Source of the DNA: Rubritalea squalenifaciens DSM 18772
GTDB lineage: Bacteria; Verrucomicrobiota; Verrucomicrobiia; Verrucomicrobiales; Akkermansiaceae
Direction: 5' to 3'
DNA: 64,000 bases
NCBI RefSeq assembly: GCF_900141815.1
Contig: NZ_FQYR01000005.1
Location: 248,001-312,000 of the forward strand
Positions 8,484 to 17,705 of this stretch are shown here, piece by piece. Position numbers and translations under genes: made by a program. A model generated the notes under the pieces. That model made no database searches, was not told where the DNA came from, and was given only the letters and a program-made list of their open reading frames with translations. Position 1 is the stretch's first letter. Every line of letters begins with the position of its first letter.

Positions 8484-9347
8484 ATGTCCGCTAAACGCAT
8501 CGGCATTACGCTGGGTGACCAAGCCGGTATCGGCCCGGAGATCGTGGATGCTGCACTGAAAGCCGGTGAATGGCCGGCCGATGTCCAGTTTGAGATCATC
8601 GGCAAGCGTATTCAGGCGACCCCTGGTGAGCCCACTTGGGAAACGGCTAAGGCTGCTCTAGAGGCTTTGGAGGAGGGGGCAAGTAAGCTCCAAAATGGAG
8701 AAATCGATGCGATTGTCACTGCGCCTGTAGCTAAGGAGGGCTTGCATACGGTGGGCTTTGAGTTTCCGGGGCAGACGGAATTTTTTGCAGACCGCTTGGG
8801 GACGGAAAACTACGCCATGTGTCTCGCTGGTGAGCATTTGACTGTAGCTCTGGTGACGATCCACGTATCGCTGGCCGAGGTGCCGCAGCTCCTGACGGAG
8901 AGAGAGATTATCAGGGTAGGGAAGCTACTTGAGGAGTTTTGCCTTAGAAAGGGAGTGGAGCAGCCTCGAATCGCTGTGTGTGGACTGAATCCTCATGCGG
9001 GAGAGAATGGCGCCTTTGGGCTTGAGGATCTCGAAATAGTAACACCTGCTATCAAGAAGCTCAACGAAGGCCATAAGGTGCCAGTATTTACGGGACCGCA
9101 CTCAGCGGATACCATTTTTCGCCCGGCCGCCAATGGGGAATATGATGCGGTTCTTTGTATGTACCACGATCAAGGTTTGATCCCGCTTAAACTATTGGAT
9201 TTTGATACAGGTGTGAATACGACTTTGGGGCTACCGAGGCCTCGTACCAGTCCGGATCATGGGACTGCCTTTCAGATTGCAGGTCAGGGAGTTGCGAGTC
9301 ATTCCTCGATGCTGCATGCGATTAAGCTAGCAGTGGAGCTGGCTTGA
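8484..9347 (+). CDS. pdxA: 4-Hydroxythreonine-4-phosphate dehydrogenase, shortened form
   Basis: 287 residues, against about 330 in most PdxA proteins. Key elements remain: 'ITLGDQAGIGPEI' at the N-terminus, and the metal-ligand histidines in 'TIHVSLAEVPQLL', 'GLNPHAGENGAFG' and 'CMYHDQGLIPLKLL'; 'GPHSADTIF' is also present. The shortening lies between 'EIIGKR' and 'ALEALEEGASKLQ' (about residues 40-60), where a segment seen in E. coli PdxA is missing. The enzyme oxidises 4-phosphohydroxy-L-threonine in the DXP-dependent pyridoxal phosphate pathway. TGA stop. Confidence 0.9.
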   Translation: MSAKRIGITLGDQAGIGPEIVDAALKAGEWPADVQFEIIGKRIQATPGEPTWETAKAALEALEEGASKLQNGEIDAIVTAPVAKEGLHTVGFEFPGQTEFFADRLGTENYAMCLAGEHLTVALVTIHVSLAEVPQLLTEREIIRVGKLLEEFCLRKGVEQPRIAVCGLNPHAGENGAFGLEDLEIVTPAIKKLNEGHKVPVFTGPHSADTIFRPAANGEYDAVLCMYHDQGLIPLKLLDFDTGVNTTLGLPRPRTSPDHGTAFQIAGQGVASHSSMLHAIKLAVELA

Positions 9348-9404
9348 GTGTTTTTGTGAGTCTATATTGCTTGACCTTTATCTAGTTTCGGGCATTGGTT
9401 CGGC

Positions 9405-9752
9405 ATGTTTCGCATATTACTGAAGTCGAAGATTCACCGTGCAATGTGCACGATGGCAGATGTTGAGTATGAAGGAAGTATCGAGATTCCTTCAGACCTC
9501 ATGGATGCTGCGGGTATCATTGGTGGGGAAAAAGTCCTGGTGACATCTGCGACTGCTGGCGGACGCCTTGAGACCTATGCCCAGCCTGGTGAACCTGGTA
9601 CGGGTAAAATCATCATGAACGGCGGCGCAGCTCACGTGATCAAAGCTGGTGAGCGTATCACCATCATGGCTTTTGCGCTCTCTCAGGAGCCTGTCGAGGC
9701 CAAGAAAATTGTCTGCAACGACAAGAATGAAATTATCCGTAAAGGAAAGTAA
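9405..9752 (+). CDS. panD: Aspartate 1-decarboxylase precursor
   Basis: 115 residues. The proenzyme self-cleaves at Gly24-Ser25, seen here in 'YEGSIEI' at exactly those residues, which gives the N-terminal pyruvoyl group of the alpha chain. Lys9 ('KSKIHR'), Tyr58-region 'LETYAQPGEPGTG' and the 'NGGAAHVIKAGERITIMAF' barrel segment follow the family. It makes beta-alanine for pantothenate and CoA. Confidence 0.95.
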   Translation: MFRILLKSKIHRAMCTMADVEYEGSIEIPSDLMDAAGIIGGEKVLVTSATAGGRLETYAQPGEPGTGKIIMNGGAAHVIKAGERITIMAFALSQEPVEAKKIVCNDKNEIIRKGK

Positions 9753-9855
9753 GGCTTTCGATTTACTTAACTAAACTTAAAGGCATGGTGAAATGCCATG
9801 CTGCGGCAAATCATGACTTTACAATGGTAGGATTGCCGCACATATTTCGCGTCCC

Positions 9856-10416
9856 ATGATTCTCGCAGAAACAACAACTTGGATTACGGTTACCACAAAC
9901 GTCCTTCTCGTGATTGACGTAATGGTCTGTCTGCTGCTTTGCCTCGTAGTGCTGATGCAGCGTCCTAAGCAGGAAGGTCTCGGAGCCGCTTTTGGTGGTG
10001 GTATGACCGATCAGGCTTTTGGTGCCCGTACGACTGACGTGCTGCAAAAAGGTACGGTGTACCTCGGATCCGCATTTTTCGTAATTACTTTCATTCTCTC
10101 CATCCTGACAAGTGCCCCAACCTACGCTGATCAAAAGATTCAGAAGGACAAAGAGGAGGCCGCCAAAGTTGAGGAAGAAAAGCAAAAGGTACTAGCTAAC
10201 AAAGAGACTCAAGACGAAGTCAACGCCGGTATCGAAGCTGCAGAAGAGGCTACACCAGCTGAGCCTGCAGCTAGTGAGACACCAGCAGAGCCAGCTCCAG
10301 CCGAAGACGCCCAGCCTGCCGCTGAGGAGACACCAGCTGAAGGCGCTAGCGCCGCAGAGACACCATCCTCTGAGGAGCCTGCTCCACAAGAAGAGCCAAA
10401 GAAAGACGGCGAATAA
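9856..10416 (+). CDS. secG: SecG preprotein translocase subunit with acidic Ala/Pro/Glu tail
   Basis: 186 residues. The first 90 are SecG: two membrane segments (about 13-35 and 70-90) around the conserved cytoplasmic loop 'LMQRPKQEGLGAAFGGG'. SecG associates with SecYE and assists translocation. From residue 95 a Lys/Glu coiled stretch leads into about 70 residues made almost only of Ala, Pro, Glu, Thr and Ser (repeats of 'ETPAEPAPAE'). The tail is disordered; its role is unknown. Confidence 0.92.
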   Translation: MILAETTTWITVTTNVLLVIDVMVCLLLCLVVLMQRPKQEGLGAAFGGGMTDQAFGARTTDVLQKGTVYLGSAFFVITFILSILTSAPTYADQKIQKDKEEAAKVEEEKQKVLANKETQDEVNAGIEAAEEATPAEPAASETPAEPAPAEDAQPAAEETPAEGASAAETPSSEEPAPQEEPKKDGE

Positions 10417-10435
10417 TTTCTAATCACGCACACTC

Positions 10436-11626
10436 GTGCAAGATTCACAAGACGCACCGGTTTGGGCGCAGTCGGAATCCTTTCCGGCAAAGCCTGATAC
10501 CGGTGTTTTTGGTTTTGTGGATGTGAAGGGCAATGCGTCCCCTTGTGAGAATCTGGATGATCTGAGCAAGGCTATCGAGAGCTCCAAGCTAGGGATTGAA
10601 TATGTCTGGACTCCTGAGCATGTTCATCTTTTGGTGCCAGAGGAGCTAGATGAGCTGCGCCCGGTTTTGGTGAAACGCCAGCAAAGCTGGGCCAGACAAG
10701 ATATCCAGGATGGCCAGCGTATGACTGTCCTGTTTGGGGCGGTGCTTGTATGGGCGGGCTATTCCGCGTTCACGAATGGTCATGGACACTGGAGGGCTGT
10801 TTGGGAAAACCCGACTCTAGGAATCAGTGCCATTCTTTTACTAATCTTTGGCCTTATCCCTTGGTATGAGGGCTGGAAAGTTTTGCGTAAAAAGCCGGGT
10901 TCGGATCCCGAGTACTGGAGCAAAGAGATTGGAGAAGCTCGTTTCGATAGCTGGATTAGCCGTCAAAAAGCTCCCGTATGTTATGGCTTGCTAGCCATCA
11001 TGCTGCTGACAGGTGTCGTGCAGTACTTTATTGAGGGCGGTTTGACTTGGGGTGGAAAATCGCTGCGTGGTGCCGGATTACTTAAGGGGGAGAATATCGA
11101 GTGGTGGCGTTACTTCACCGCACCGTTGTTGCACGGGCATCTGGTGCACTGGGTGATGAATTTTGCGGCGCTTAAATATCTGGCGCGTCGGGCAGAAGTT
11201 CTCTCTGGCTGGCCACATGTGGTGATTGTTTTCTTGCTGTCTTCCTTGGTAGGTGGAGTGGCGTCGGCTACCTTCTTGCCAGAAGCTCCCAGCGTTGGCG
11301 CCTCAGGTGGTATTCTGGGGATACTGGGCTTCTTGTTGGTCTTTGAGACATTGCATTTCAAACTGGTGCCTCGTACATCCCGTCGTCGCTTGCTCGCTGG
11401 TGTGGGCTTGGTTGCACTGATGGGGATCTTGGGCTTTAGCTTCGTAGATAATGCTGCTCATGCGGGCGGTTTGTTTGCCGGCATGGTTTATGCTGGCTTG
11501 GTGTTTCCGCCCACAAAATCTCCTGACCGTCCGCGAGTACTATTACGCGATAAGCTTGTCGGGTTGCTAGCTGCGGCTATCCTCGTAGCCTCAGCAGCGC
11601 TTTGTATCCTAAAAATCAGCGCTTAG
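10436..11626 (+). CDS. Rhomboid-family intramembrane serine protease
   Basis: 396 residues, starting at GTG 10436, 19 bp after secG. A soluble N-terminal region of about 90 residues and two membrane segments precede the rhomboid core (about residues 180-370). Rhomboid marks: 'HGHLVHWVMNF' (H-x-x-x-H-x-x-x-N), the nucleophile in 'GASGGILG' and the catalytic His in 'NAAHAGGLFAG'. The catalytic Ser-His dyad is therefore present. It cleaves transmembrane helices in the membrane; the substrate is unknown. The stop overlaps the convergent hydrolase gene by 4 bp. Confidence 0.9.
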   Translation: MQDSQDAPVWAQSESFPAKPDTGVFGFVDVKGNASPCENLDDLSKAIESSKLGIEYVWTPEHVHLLVPEELDELRPVLVKRQQSWARQDIQDGQRMTVLFGAVLVWAGYSAFTNGHGHWRAVWENPTLGISAILLLIFGLIPWYEGWKVLRKKPGSDPEYWSKEIGEARFDSWISRQKAPVCYGLLAIMLLTGVVQYFIEGGLTWGGKSLRGAGLLKGENIEWWRYFTAPLLHGHLVHWVMNFAALKYLARRAEVLSGWPHVVIVFLLSSLVGGVASATFLPEAPSVGASGGILGILGFLLVFETLHFKLVPRTSRRRLLAGVGLVALMGILGFSFVDNAAHAGGLFAGMVYAGLVFPPTKSPDRPRVLLRDKLVGLLAAAILVASAALCILKISA

Positions 11627-12495
11627 GCGATTGAGTGAAGCTCTGGCAGAGCGATAGCGTCTATCCATTTGGCCAGAGTCTGAAATAGACGGTCACGGTT
11701 CGGTTCAGCGAAGGTTTCGTGTCTCATGTCTGCAAACTCGTGATAGTGGCGATTGCTTAGCTTGAGTTGATCGAAAAACTTCCTGGCAAAGGCAGCGGGG
11801 CAGACTTCATCACTCCCTCCTTGGGTGAAAAGAAAAGGGAGGTCATCTGTAAAATTGGGTAGATAGGTGTGCACATGCTCTTCCATCTTGAGGAGATCTA
11901 TTCCCCAACCGAGCGAGACTCGCTGGTGGCCGAGTTGGGCTGGATCCTTGGGCATCTTGCCTTTAGGTTCCTCACCGTGTCGGCACATGTCTGGAGTGAC
12001 TCCCGTATGAATCGTGAAACGGGGAATCATCTGAGATAGTTTGCCGACAAAACTGATGAAGGTATCTGAATGCTTGTTGCCAGGCCGTAGCAATGGCGCG
12101 TTTACCCAGCAGAATTCAGGTCTCTGCAGCTTGTCCTGCAGGGCGAGGGTGAGATGCCTCAGGGTGAGTAGTCCCCCCATGGAGTGGCCTGCTATGCCAT
12201 AGGGGAGACCATCAGTGGCTTCTATATTTGAGCGGATCACAGCATCCATGTGGGGGATGCTGCCCGTGTGTCCCCGCTTTCCGGGGCTGCGTCCATGTCC
12301 CAGTAGGTCGGTTACAATGCAGCGTATGCCTCTTTCCGTGAATGGATGGAGGACATCAAGATAACGCTCACCATAGTCGCCTTGACCATGGTTGAAGATG
12401 CAGGCAGCCCGCAGGGGAGTACCCGGATTCGGATGCATGATGATCCTGTGCATCAGGTGACCATCTATTTCCGTATACAGGTACTCAGGGTTCAT
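11623..12495 (-). CDS. Alpha/beta hydrolase (serine aminopeptidase / monoglyceride lipase type)
   Basis: 290 residues. Oxyanion segment 'IFNHGQGDYGERY', nucleophile elbow G-H-S-M-G-G, and acid and histidine regions 'FLFTQGGSDEVCP' and 'MRHETFAEPNRD'. The set matches the Hydrolase_4 family (monoacylglycerol lipase / lysophospholipase-like), a cytoplasmic esterase. No signal peptide. The SirB1-like gene lies 10 bp upstream on the same strand. Confidence 0.87.
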   Translation of the reverse strand: MNPEYLYTEIDGHLMHRIIMHPNPGTPLRAACIFNHGQGDYGERYLDVLHPFTERGIRCIVTDLLGHGRSPGKRGHTGSIPHMDAVIRSNIEATDGLPYGIAGHSMGGLLTLRHLTLALQDKLQRPEFCWVNAPLLRPGNKHSDTFISFVGKLSQMIPRFTIHTGVTPDMCRHGEEPKGKMPKDPAQLGHQRVSLGWGIDLLKMEEHVHTYLPNFTDDLPFLFTQGGSDEVCPAAFARKFFDQLKLSNRHYHEFADMRHETFAEPNRDRLFQTLAKWIDAIALPELHSIA

Positions 12496-12505
12496 CCTCG
12501 TTCAG

Positions 12506-13342
12506 CTATTGGAGGCTGTCATGGAGCTTCCTGAACAGGAGGGCTTCCCCCATTTGTTTGTCCTTGCGGAAGGAGTGTTCCAGATTGCGCAGAATACGGC
12601 TGAGCATATGGCCAAGGTGGCATTCAGTCAGGATCGCTATTTTAGCTGTCTGTGAAATGTTCTTGTTGTTGCTCAGCAGTTCATGCACTGGGATCAGTCT
12701 GCCGCGATGGAAGCAGTCCACGAGCAGGGCCTTGCCATCGATGTGGATTCGGGCCAGGAAGTGGCCTGGATAGTTGCAACCAGAGACTTCTAATTCCAGA
12801 CGGTGGGCTACCAGGATGAACAGTGTGGCCAGGCTGATCGGGCTCCCAAAGCCTGTATCAGCTACCCAGCACAGGTCATTGTTCTGCGGGATGTAATAAT
12901 TCTCCCGGTTGCCGATGAATTTACCGGATTCAAACATCCATAGTCTGAGCTGATTAGCTGAGAGATTTTCAATTTCATCGGCGGCCTCCATGGCGAGCAT
13001 GTCGATCATGTCCGGCAATGAGGGTCTGAGAGTGACTCCATCGTGAAGGAAGTCAGAGACTAGGCGGAGGAGGGATTCAAAAGTATCCCAATCTTCGGCA
13101 AGTGCATCGGCTCCACCATGGGGAACCTGCCACTCATGCTCCAGTGTCTCCCGGCGTCCGGGTAGGAGGAGATGGGATAATTTCATACGGTCACGAACGG
13201 GCAGATCGATAGCGAGTGCTGCGATTTCGTGGCTGAGGTCGCCGTTAGTCTCAGCGAACTCATGTTGAAGTGCCGACTGTATTGCAGGCTCCTCGTCATC
13301 AAGGAGCTTGAGCAGATATGGCAACTGTTCTTCCGTAACCAT
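12506..13342 (-). CDS. SirB1-family transglutaminase-like protein
   Basis: 278 residues. After a helical N-terminus, the family core reads 'GSPISLATLFILVAHRLEL' then 'CNYPGHFLARI', as in SirB1/YchA proteins, where a transglutaminase-like fold carries the G-x-P-x-x-L-x-x-L and 'P.HFLV' motifs. A C-terminal helical repeat part follows. The biochemical role of SirB1 proteins is not established. It is upstream of and probably co-transcribed with the alpha/beta hydrolase. Confidence 0.82.
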   Translation of the reverse strand: MVTEEQLPYLLKLLDDEEPAIQSALQHEFAETNGDLSHEIAALAIDLPVRDRMKLSHLLLPGRRETLEHEWQVPHGGADALAEDWDTFESLLRLVSDFLHDGVTLRPSLPDMIDMLAMEAADEIENLSANQLRLWMFESGKFIGNRENYYIPQNNDLCWVADTGFGSPISLATLFILVAHRLELEVSGCNYPGHFLARIHIDGKALLVDCFHRGRLIPVHELLSNNKNISQTAKIAILTECHLGHMLSRILRNLEHSFRKDKQMGEALLFRKLHDSLQ

Positions 13343-13476
13343 TGCTTTGTTTCTACATTTAGGGGTTATTGACGCAAAGCACTAAAAAAGTACTTTGCAT
13401 CTGTTAGTGTACCACCATAGTCAACAAATTGCAGTGTATTTTTGAGGAAGATTTGTAAAATTTTATAACCTTCTGA

Positions 13477-14673
13477 TTACGAGTTGTTCCTGTTCTTCTT
13501 GAAGAGCCTTCCTTGGGCGAAGGGTTTTTCGATAACCAGAAAAATAATGCTACAAAAAGCGATGGTAATGCCTCCCAAGATAAACATCGTGAGGTAATTG
13601 AATGGCCATTCACCTGGAGTGATGGGAATCAGGCGGTCGATGATGTGAGGTCGAACCAGTTGGTAGAAGAGGAAGCTGTGGAAGAGGTAGATCGTGTAGC
13701 ACATAGCTCCGATAGCCGTGATCCAGGGGATCGAGAAAAGTTTGCGTAGATAGTGGCCTCGAAGTACTGCGGTGAAGCCGACAAGTAGGGCAAAAGGCTT
13801 CCACTCGATCCATGGGGAATACTCAATGAGGATGAATGCGAGAGGCCACACCAAGAGTCCTACCGCGTCCCATATCTTCGCATAAGCTGAGGTGGTGTCT
13901 TGCCAATACGAGATGTAGAGATCAGCCAACAGAAGGCCGATGATGAAATAGCTGAATTGGCCAATCAGACTGTGGCCCCAGAATCCAGAAGAATACAGGG
14001 CATTGCACCAGCCCGAGAAATACGAGGAGACGAGGGCGAGAGCCATGAAACAAAGACGGCGGATGATGGCTGGTTTGATGGCAAAAAGCGAGCAGAGCAG
14101 TGGGGCCAAGAGGTAGAATTGAACCTCAATTTCCAATGTCCAAGAAACGGTCAGTACTGGGTTCAGCGCCCCATCATAGAACAAGGTGTGTGCATAGATT
14201 AATCCTGCACCGTAATGAGGGAGGTTGTTGATAAAATAATCTCCACCATTCATCAGCGTGTAGTAGAGAAAGAAGAGAGTGAGAGTAAGTAGATAGGGAG
14301 CCTCGATGCGAATCAGGCGCCTGCGGAAGTATCGCTTGAGTTGGGGCTTGCGGCTTCCCGTGAGATAGTGGGAAGCATAGGGGAGGGCGAGAACCATGCC
14401 GGATATCACAAAGAATATCTGCACGCCAAACCAACCTTTCGCGATGATGAAATTGATGAGGTGCAGCCCCCGGTTATCCAGCGCATCCGCGGCATTCATC
14501 TTCTCAGAGCCATCCAGGAAGAAGTAGTGGCAGTGGAAAAGAACGACGAGCACGATGGCGAGACAGCGCAATCCGTCGATCTCTGGCACATAGCGTCCGG
14601 AGGACGTAGTTCTCCCGAAGAGGGAGAGAAAGCGCTTCATCAGAGATGCTGGTGGTGGAGCTTGGTCAGTCAC
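13477..14673 (-). CDS. Membrane acyltransferase, acyltransferase-3 (OafA/YrhL) family
   Basis: 398 residues, GTG start at 14673. About ten membrane segments. The family signature 'EIDGLRCLAIVLVVLFHC' (with the R-x10-H active-site region) starts near residue 32, with 'GWFGVQIFFVISG' and 'RRRLIRIEAPYLLTL' after it. These enzymes O-acetylate or O-acylate cell-surface glycans with an acyl donor from the cytoplasm. Monocistronic; the substrate is unknown. Confidence 0.88.
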   Translation of the reverse strand: MTDQAPPPASLMKRFLSLFGRTTSSGRYVPEIDGLRCLAIVLVVLFHCHYFFLDGSEKMNAADALDNRGLHLINFIIAKGWFGVQIFFVISGMVLALPYASHYLTGSRKPQLKRYFRRRLIRIEAPYLLTLTLFFLYYTLMNGGDYFINNLPHYGAGLIYAHTLFYDGALNPVLTVSWTLEIEVQFYLLAPLLCSLFAIKPAIIRRLCFMALALVSSYFSGWCNALYSSGFWGHSLIGQFSYFIIGLLLADLYISYWQDTTSAYAKIWDAVGLLVWPLAFILIEYSPWIEWKPFALLVGFTAVLRGHYLRKLFSIPWITAIGAMCYTIYLFHSFLFYQLVRPHIIDRLIPITPGEWPFNYLTMFILGGITIAFCSIIFLVIEKPFAQGRLFKKNRNNS

Positions 14674-14985
14674 GCCATGATAAAAGTTGCCAGCGTGTAT
14701 AAGCTCAAGCCTTCAAGGTAAAGGGTTTTTGTGTTGGTGGAGGGGGCATCAAGCAATTGTACGAATGCCCAAATCAGTGACGCTTAGTGGCCGATCTTCA
14801 CATCGTTTGATACACGGCGGGTGCCAATGGCGGCTGATTATCAGAGGCACAGTTGATTCCAACTCCCTTGACAAGAGACTTGGCAACTGTGTTTAGTATA
14901 TAAACTTACTAAATCGCTTATCATTTGTACTCGCATGTGAATCAATTTGATATGACCTAAGATTCCGCAAGCAAACCTATATTCT
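14674..14985. other. Intergenic region between divergent genes
   Basis: 312 bp upstream of both the acyltransferase (leftward) and the SHD1 protein (rightward). A TTGACA box (14868-14873) is followed by an AT-rich TAGTATATAA stretch (14894-14903), but the spacing (20 nt or more) is too long for a good sigma70 promoter. No convincing small gene or RNA seen. Confidence 0.4.
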
Positions 14986-16227
14986 ATGAAAAAGAACATA
15001 CTCACATTGAGCTTAAGCCTTCTCGGTCTCGTGACGGCTCAAGCGGCAGAATTTCGTATTTGGACCTCTCTCAAAGGTACCAACGTTGAAGCGCAGTTTG
15101 TCAAGATGACTGACAAGGAAGTGGTGCTGACAACCAAGGCGCCTAAAGAAATAAGACTGAAACCTACTGATTTGAGCCTGGCTGACCGCCAGTACCTTGT
15201 TGAGTATGCTGATGCAGACAAAGACATCGTCCTGCAAGGCAAGCTGAATGTCCCTGAGAAGGAAATCAAGTTGCCTAACGACTTCTTGCGTGAGCTTGAA
15301 CAGACGATGACTTTTGGTACAGACAGCGAAGCTATCTACAATCTATGGGAAACTGAGCATTTCATTTTTGCCGCTCAAGGTCGTATTCGCGTGAAGGGGA
15401 TTGCTGAGACAGCAGAGGCGTGCTGGCACGGGATGGCATTCCAGCATTATGAATTTCGTGAGAACTGGGGTAAGCAGAAGTATCTCGTTGTTATCCCAGA
15501 AAGTTCTGAATCCTATACGGCCCTTAAGCCCTATCAGGTTAAACGCCTCAAAGATATGGGCGAAGAAAAGTATGCTGTTCATGTGGAGAACACGTGGGAT
15601 CAAGTAGGCTCCACTCGAATCTTAGTTCCGAAAGATCAGGTGAAGCCACTGAACCTGATGGAGATGGGGCTCGTTTTTCACACGAGAGATGACAAAGACT
15701 TCCGTGATGATTTTGTACCTTTCCAGACTCACTGCTTGGCCTCAGCGATGTACAACTTCCAGATCGGCGGAATCTCTCAGGTAAGTGGAAAAGGCTACTT
15801 CGCACTCTCTACCGGCCATGCTTACTACAAAGAAATTCTTCTGACCGGTAAGACTGAGACAAACATGCTCAGTGCTGAGACTGATGGGGAGATCTCCAGT
15901 AAGAGTGGTTTCAAGGATGGCCGTTCCTGGGCGAGAACATTAAGTTCACTGGTTAGAAAGAACAAGGTGACTCCGAAGCTGGATGACATGCTGCAGCTGG
16001 ATGTTACTCAGTTGGATCCTGAGAAGCTCGTACTGATGTACTCATTCTCTGCCTACATGCAGAGTACTCCGAAGCGTATCGCAGCATATTCTAAACTGAC
16101 TCGCCGTATTCATACTTCTAACCAGATTCCTGACCCTAGTGAGATGGCTAGAATCTTTGGTTTTGAGACTGTCGAGGCCTTCCAGAAGGACTGGGCGGAA
16201 TTCATTATGAGCAAAGATTTCCGATAA
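14986..16227 (+). CDS. Secreted SHD1 (SLA1-homology) domain protein of unknown function
   Basis: 413 residues. Signal peptide to about Ala21 ('LLGLVTAQAAEF'). Residues 22-70 form an SHD1-like module ('FRIWTSLKGTNVEAQFVKM...VVLTT...IRLKPTDLSLADRQYL'), a small beta domain common in secreted proteins of Planctomycetota and Verrucomicrobiota. The remaining 330 residues resemble the scaffold of gluzincin-like secreted proteins but show no HExxH, so I do not call it a peptidase. The next gene (33 bp on) also carries SHD1 modules, so the two probably work together. Confidence 0.72.
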   Translation: MKKNILTLSLSLLGLVTAQAAEFRIWTSLKGTNVEAQFVKMTDKEVVLTTKAPKEIRLKPTDLSLADRQYLVEYADADKDIVLQGKLNVPEKEIKLPNDFLRELEQTMTFGTDSEAIYNLWETEHFIFAAQGRIRVKGIAETAEACWHGMAFQHYEFRENWGKQKYLVVIPESSESYTALKPYQVKRLKDMGEEKYAVHVENTWDQVGSTRILVPKDQVKPLNLMEMGLVFHTRDDKDFRDDFVPFQTHCLASAMYNFQIGGISQVSGKGYFALSTGHAYYKEILLTGKTETNMLSAETDGEISSKSGFKDGRSWARTLSSLVRKNKVTPKLDDMLQLDVTQLDPEKLVLMYSFSAYMQSTPKRIAAYSKLTRRIHTSNQIPDPSEMARIFGFETVEAFQKDWAEFIMSKDFR

Positions 16228-16260
16228 TTGAATCAAGTGGTTTCTAACAAATTTAAGAAG

Positions 16261-17628
16261 ATGAAAAGAATTACTAAACTTGTACGCCTGGGTCTGGCTA
16301 CTATTGCCTTGTCCTCACCAGTGTTGGCGGACGATGATATTAACTACAGGCAGTTTACCTCATCAGATGGCAAAACAATCAGTGCAGTCGTAGTGGATAA
16401 AGATGATGAGTCTGTGACTTTGCTCTTGGAGAATGGCAAGCGTGCCAAAGTCCCTAATGACCGGCTCAGCGCGGATGACCAGGAATATGTCAAAGGCTGG
16501 AACAAGGCCAAAGCAATCTTCCTGCAGCAATGCCGTGGTTTGACCATTGGTGAGCTTCTCACTCTGAGGGGCTATGAAGGCATCCCAATCAAGTTCATGG
16601 GGAATTCAATGCTGATCAAGGCTGAGCTGAATGGAAAGCCTGCCAAGTTTATCTTGGACACAGGAGCAGGCACGAGTCTGATCCATACGGGGACGTGCGA
16701 ACGTACTGGTTGTGCATTGGGGCCATTTGACCAAAAGGTCTATGGTGTATCCGGTGAAGCCCCGGCTGCATGGTCAGACGTGGATGAAATCAAGATTGGT
16801 GAGTCTGTGTTTAAGAATCGCAAGATTCTGGCCACAGATATGCTGCGTGATAAGCCCAAGGGGTCACCTCTTAGAGATGACGGCCTGTTTGGAGCTGACT
16901 TTCTTTCTCAGCTAGATGCTGTTATCTCCTACCGTGAGCGCAAGGTTTTCATACGTCCAGATAAGTCCGATGAGAGTACACTCAATGGTGAATCTGATGA
17001 GGAAGCTCTGACTTTCCGGATTTTTAAGACCAAACGAAATCAGGCGTACCGCGGTAACATCGTGAAGAAGACGGCGTCTGTAGTGACCATCAAGCTGCAC
17101 CAGCAGGATAAAGAAGTCCAGGTGCCTATCTCCCAGCTGTCTGAGGATGATGCTCTGTATACGATTAACTGGTCCGAGGCGAAGGCGATGTTCTTGAGGC
17201 ACTGCCGTAGTCTTACGATTAGAGAATTGCTTGAGCTGAGAGAGTATCAGGATTTCGAGTACGACCGTAAGGGGAACCACATCTTTGTGGATGGAAAGCT
17301 AAACCAAAAGGATGTGACCTGGATGATCGATACAGGAGCGGACAATTCCCTGCTGCACATTGATGCCGCCAAAGAGGCTGGTGTTGAAGTTGGCCCTATG
17401 GACAAGAAGGTCTACGGGGTTGGGGGCGAGGCTCCTGCTGCAGCCTGCAGTGTGGAGTCAGTCGAACTTGGCAAGGCTATCTTCCGTAAACGCAAAGTCT
17501 TGGCGACAGATCTGGACCGTTTTGATCAGAATATCTCCTATGTCGGTCTCTTTGGGGCTGACTTCATGAGGGAGTGTAATGCGGTGATCACCTACAGTGA
17601 GAAACGTATTTTCCTGAAGCAGAACTGA
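16261..17628 (+). CDS. Secreted double retropepsin-like aspartic protease with two SHD1 modules
   Basis: Start at ATG 16261, which opens a signal peptide ('LATIALSSPVLADDD'); an in-frame TTG 33 bp upstream is less likely. 455 residues built as a tandem duplication: SHD1 (about 27-80), retropepsin-like domain with 'FILDTGAGTSLIH' and 'GLFGADFLSQLDAVISY', second SHD1 (about 247-300), second retropepsin with 'WMIDTGADNSLLH' and 'GLFGADFMRECNAVITY'. Each half has one D-T-G, so an intramolecular pair could supply the two catalytic aspartates that viral retropepsins get by dimerising. Predicted to act outside the cytoplasm; the target is unknown. Confidence 0.83.
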   Translation: MKRITKLVRLGLATIALSSPVLADDDINYRQFTSSDGKTISAVVVDKDDESVTLLLENGKRAKVPNDRLSADDQEYVKGWNKAKAIFLQQCRGLTIGELLTLRGYEGIPIKFMGNSMLIKAELNGKPAKFILDTGAGTSLIHTGTCERTGCALGPFDQKVYGVSGEAPAAWSDVDEIKIGESVFKNRKILATDMLRDKPKGSPLRDDGLFGADFLSQLDAVISYRERKVFIRPDKSDESTLNGESDEEALTFRIFKTKRNQAYRGNIVKKTASVVTIKLHQQDKEVQVPISQLSEDDALYTINWSEAKAMFLRHCRSLTIRELLELREYQDFEYDRKGNHIFVDGKLNQKDVTWMIDTGADNSLLHIDAAKEAGVEVGPMDKKVYGVGGEAPAAACSVESVELGKAIFRKRKVLATDLDRFDQNISYVGLFGADFMRECNAVITYSEKRIFLKQN

Positions 17629-17655
17629 TGTCCATTCTCATTTAACTCATTGTTG

Positions 17656-17688
17656 AGTGCCGGGGTCTATACTCCGGCACTTTTTTTG
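17656..17688 (+). terminator. Intrinsic terminator of the SHD1/retropepsin pair
   Basis: AGTGCCGG (17656-17663) / CCGGCACT (17674-17681) followed by TTTTTTTG, 28 bp after the retropepsin stop codon. Confidence 0.85.
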
Positions 17689-17705
17689 TGGGGCAGTATG
17701 AAGGT

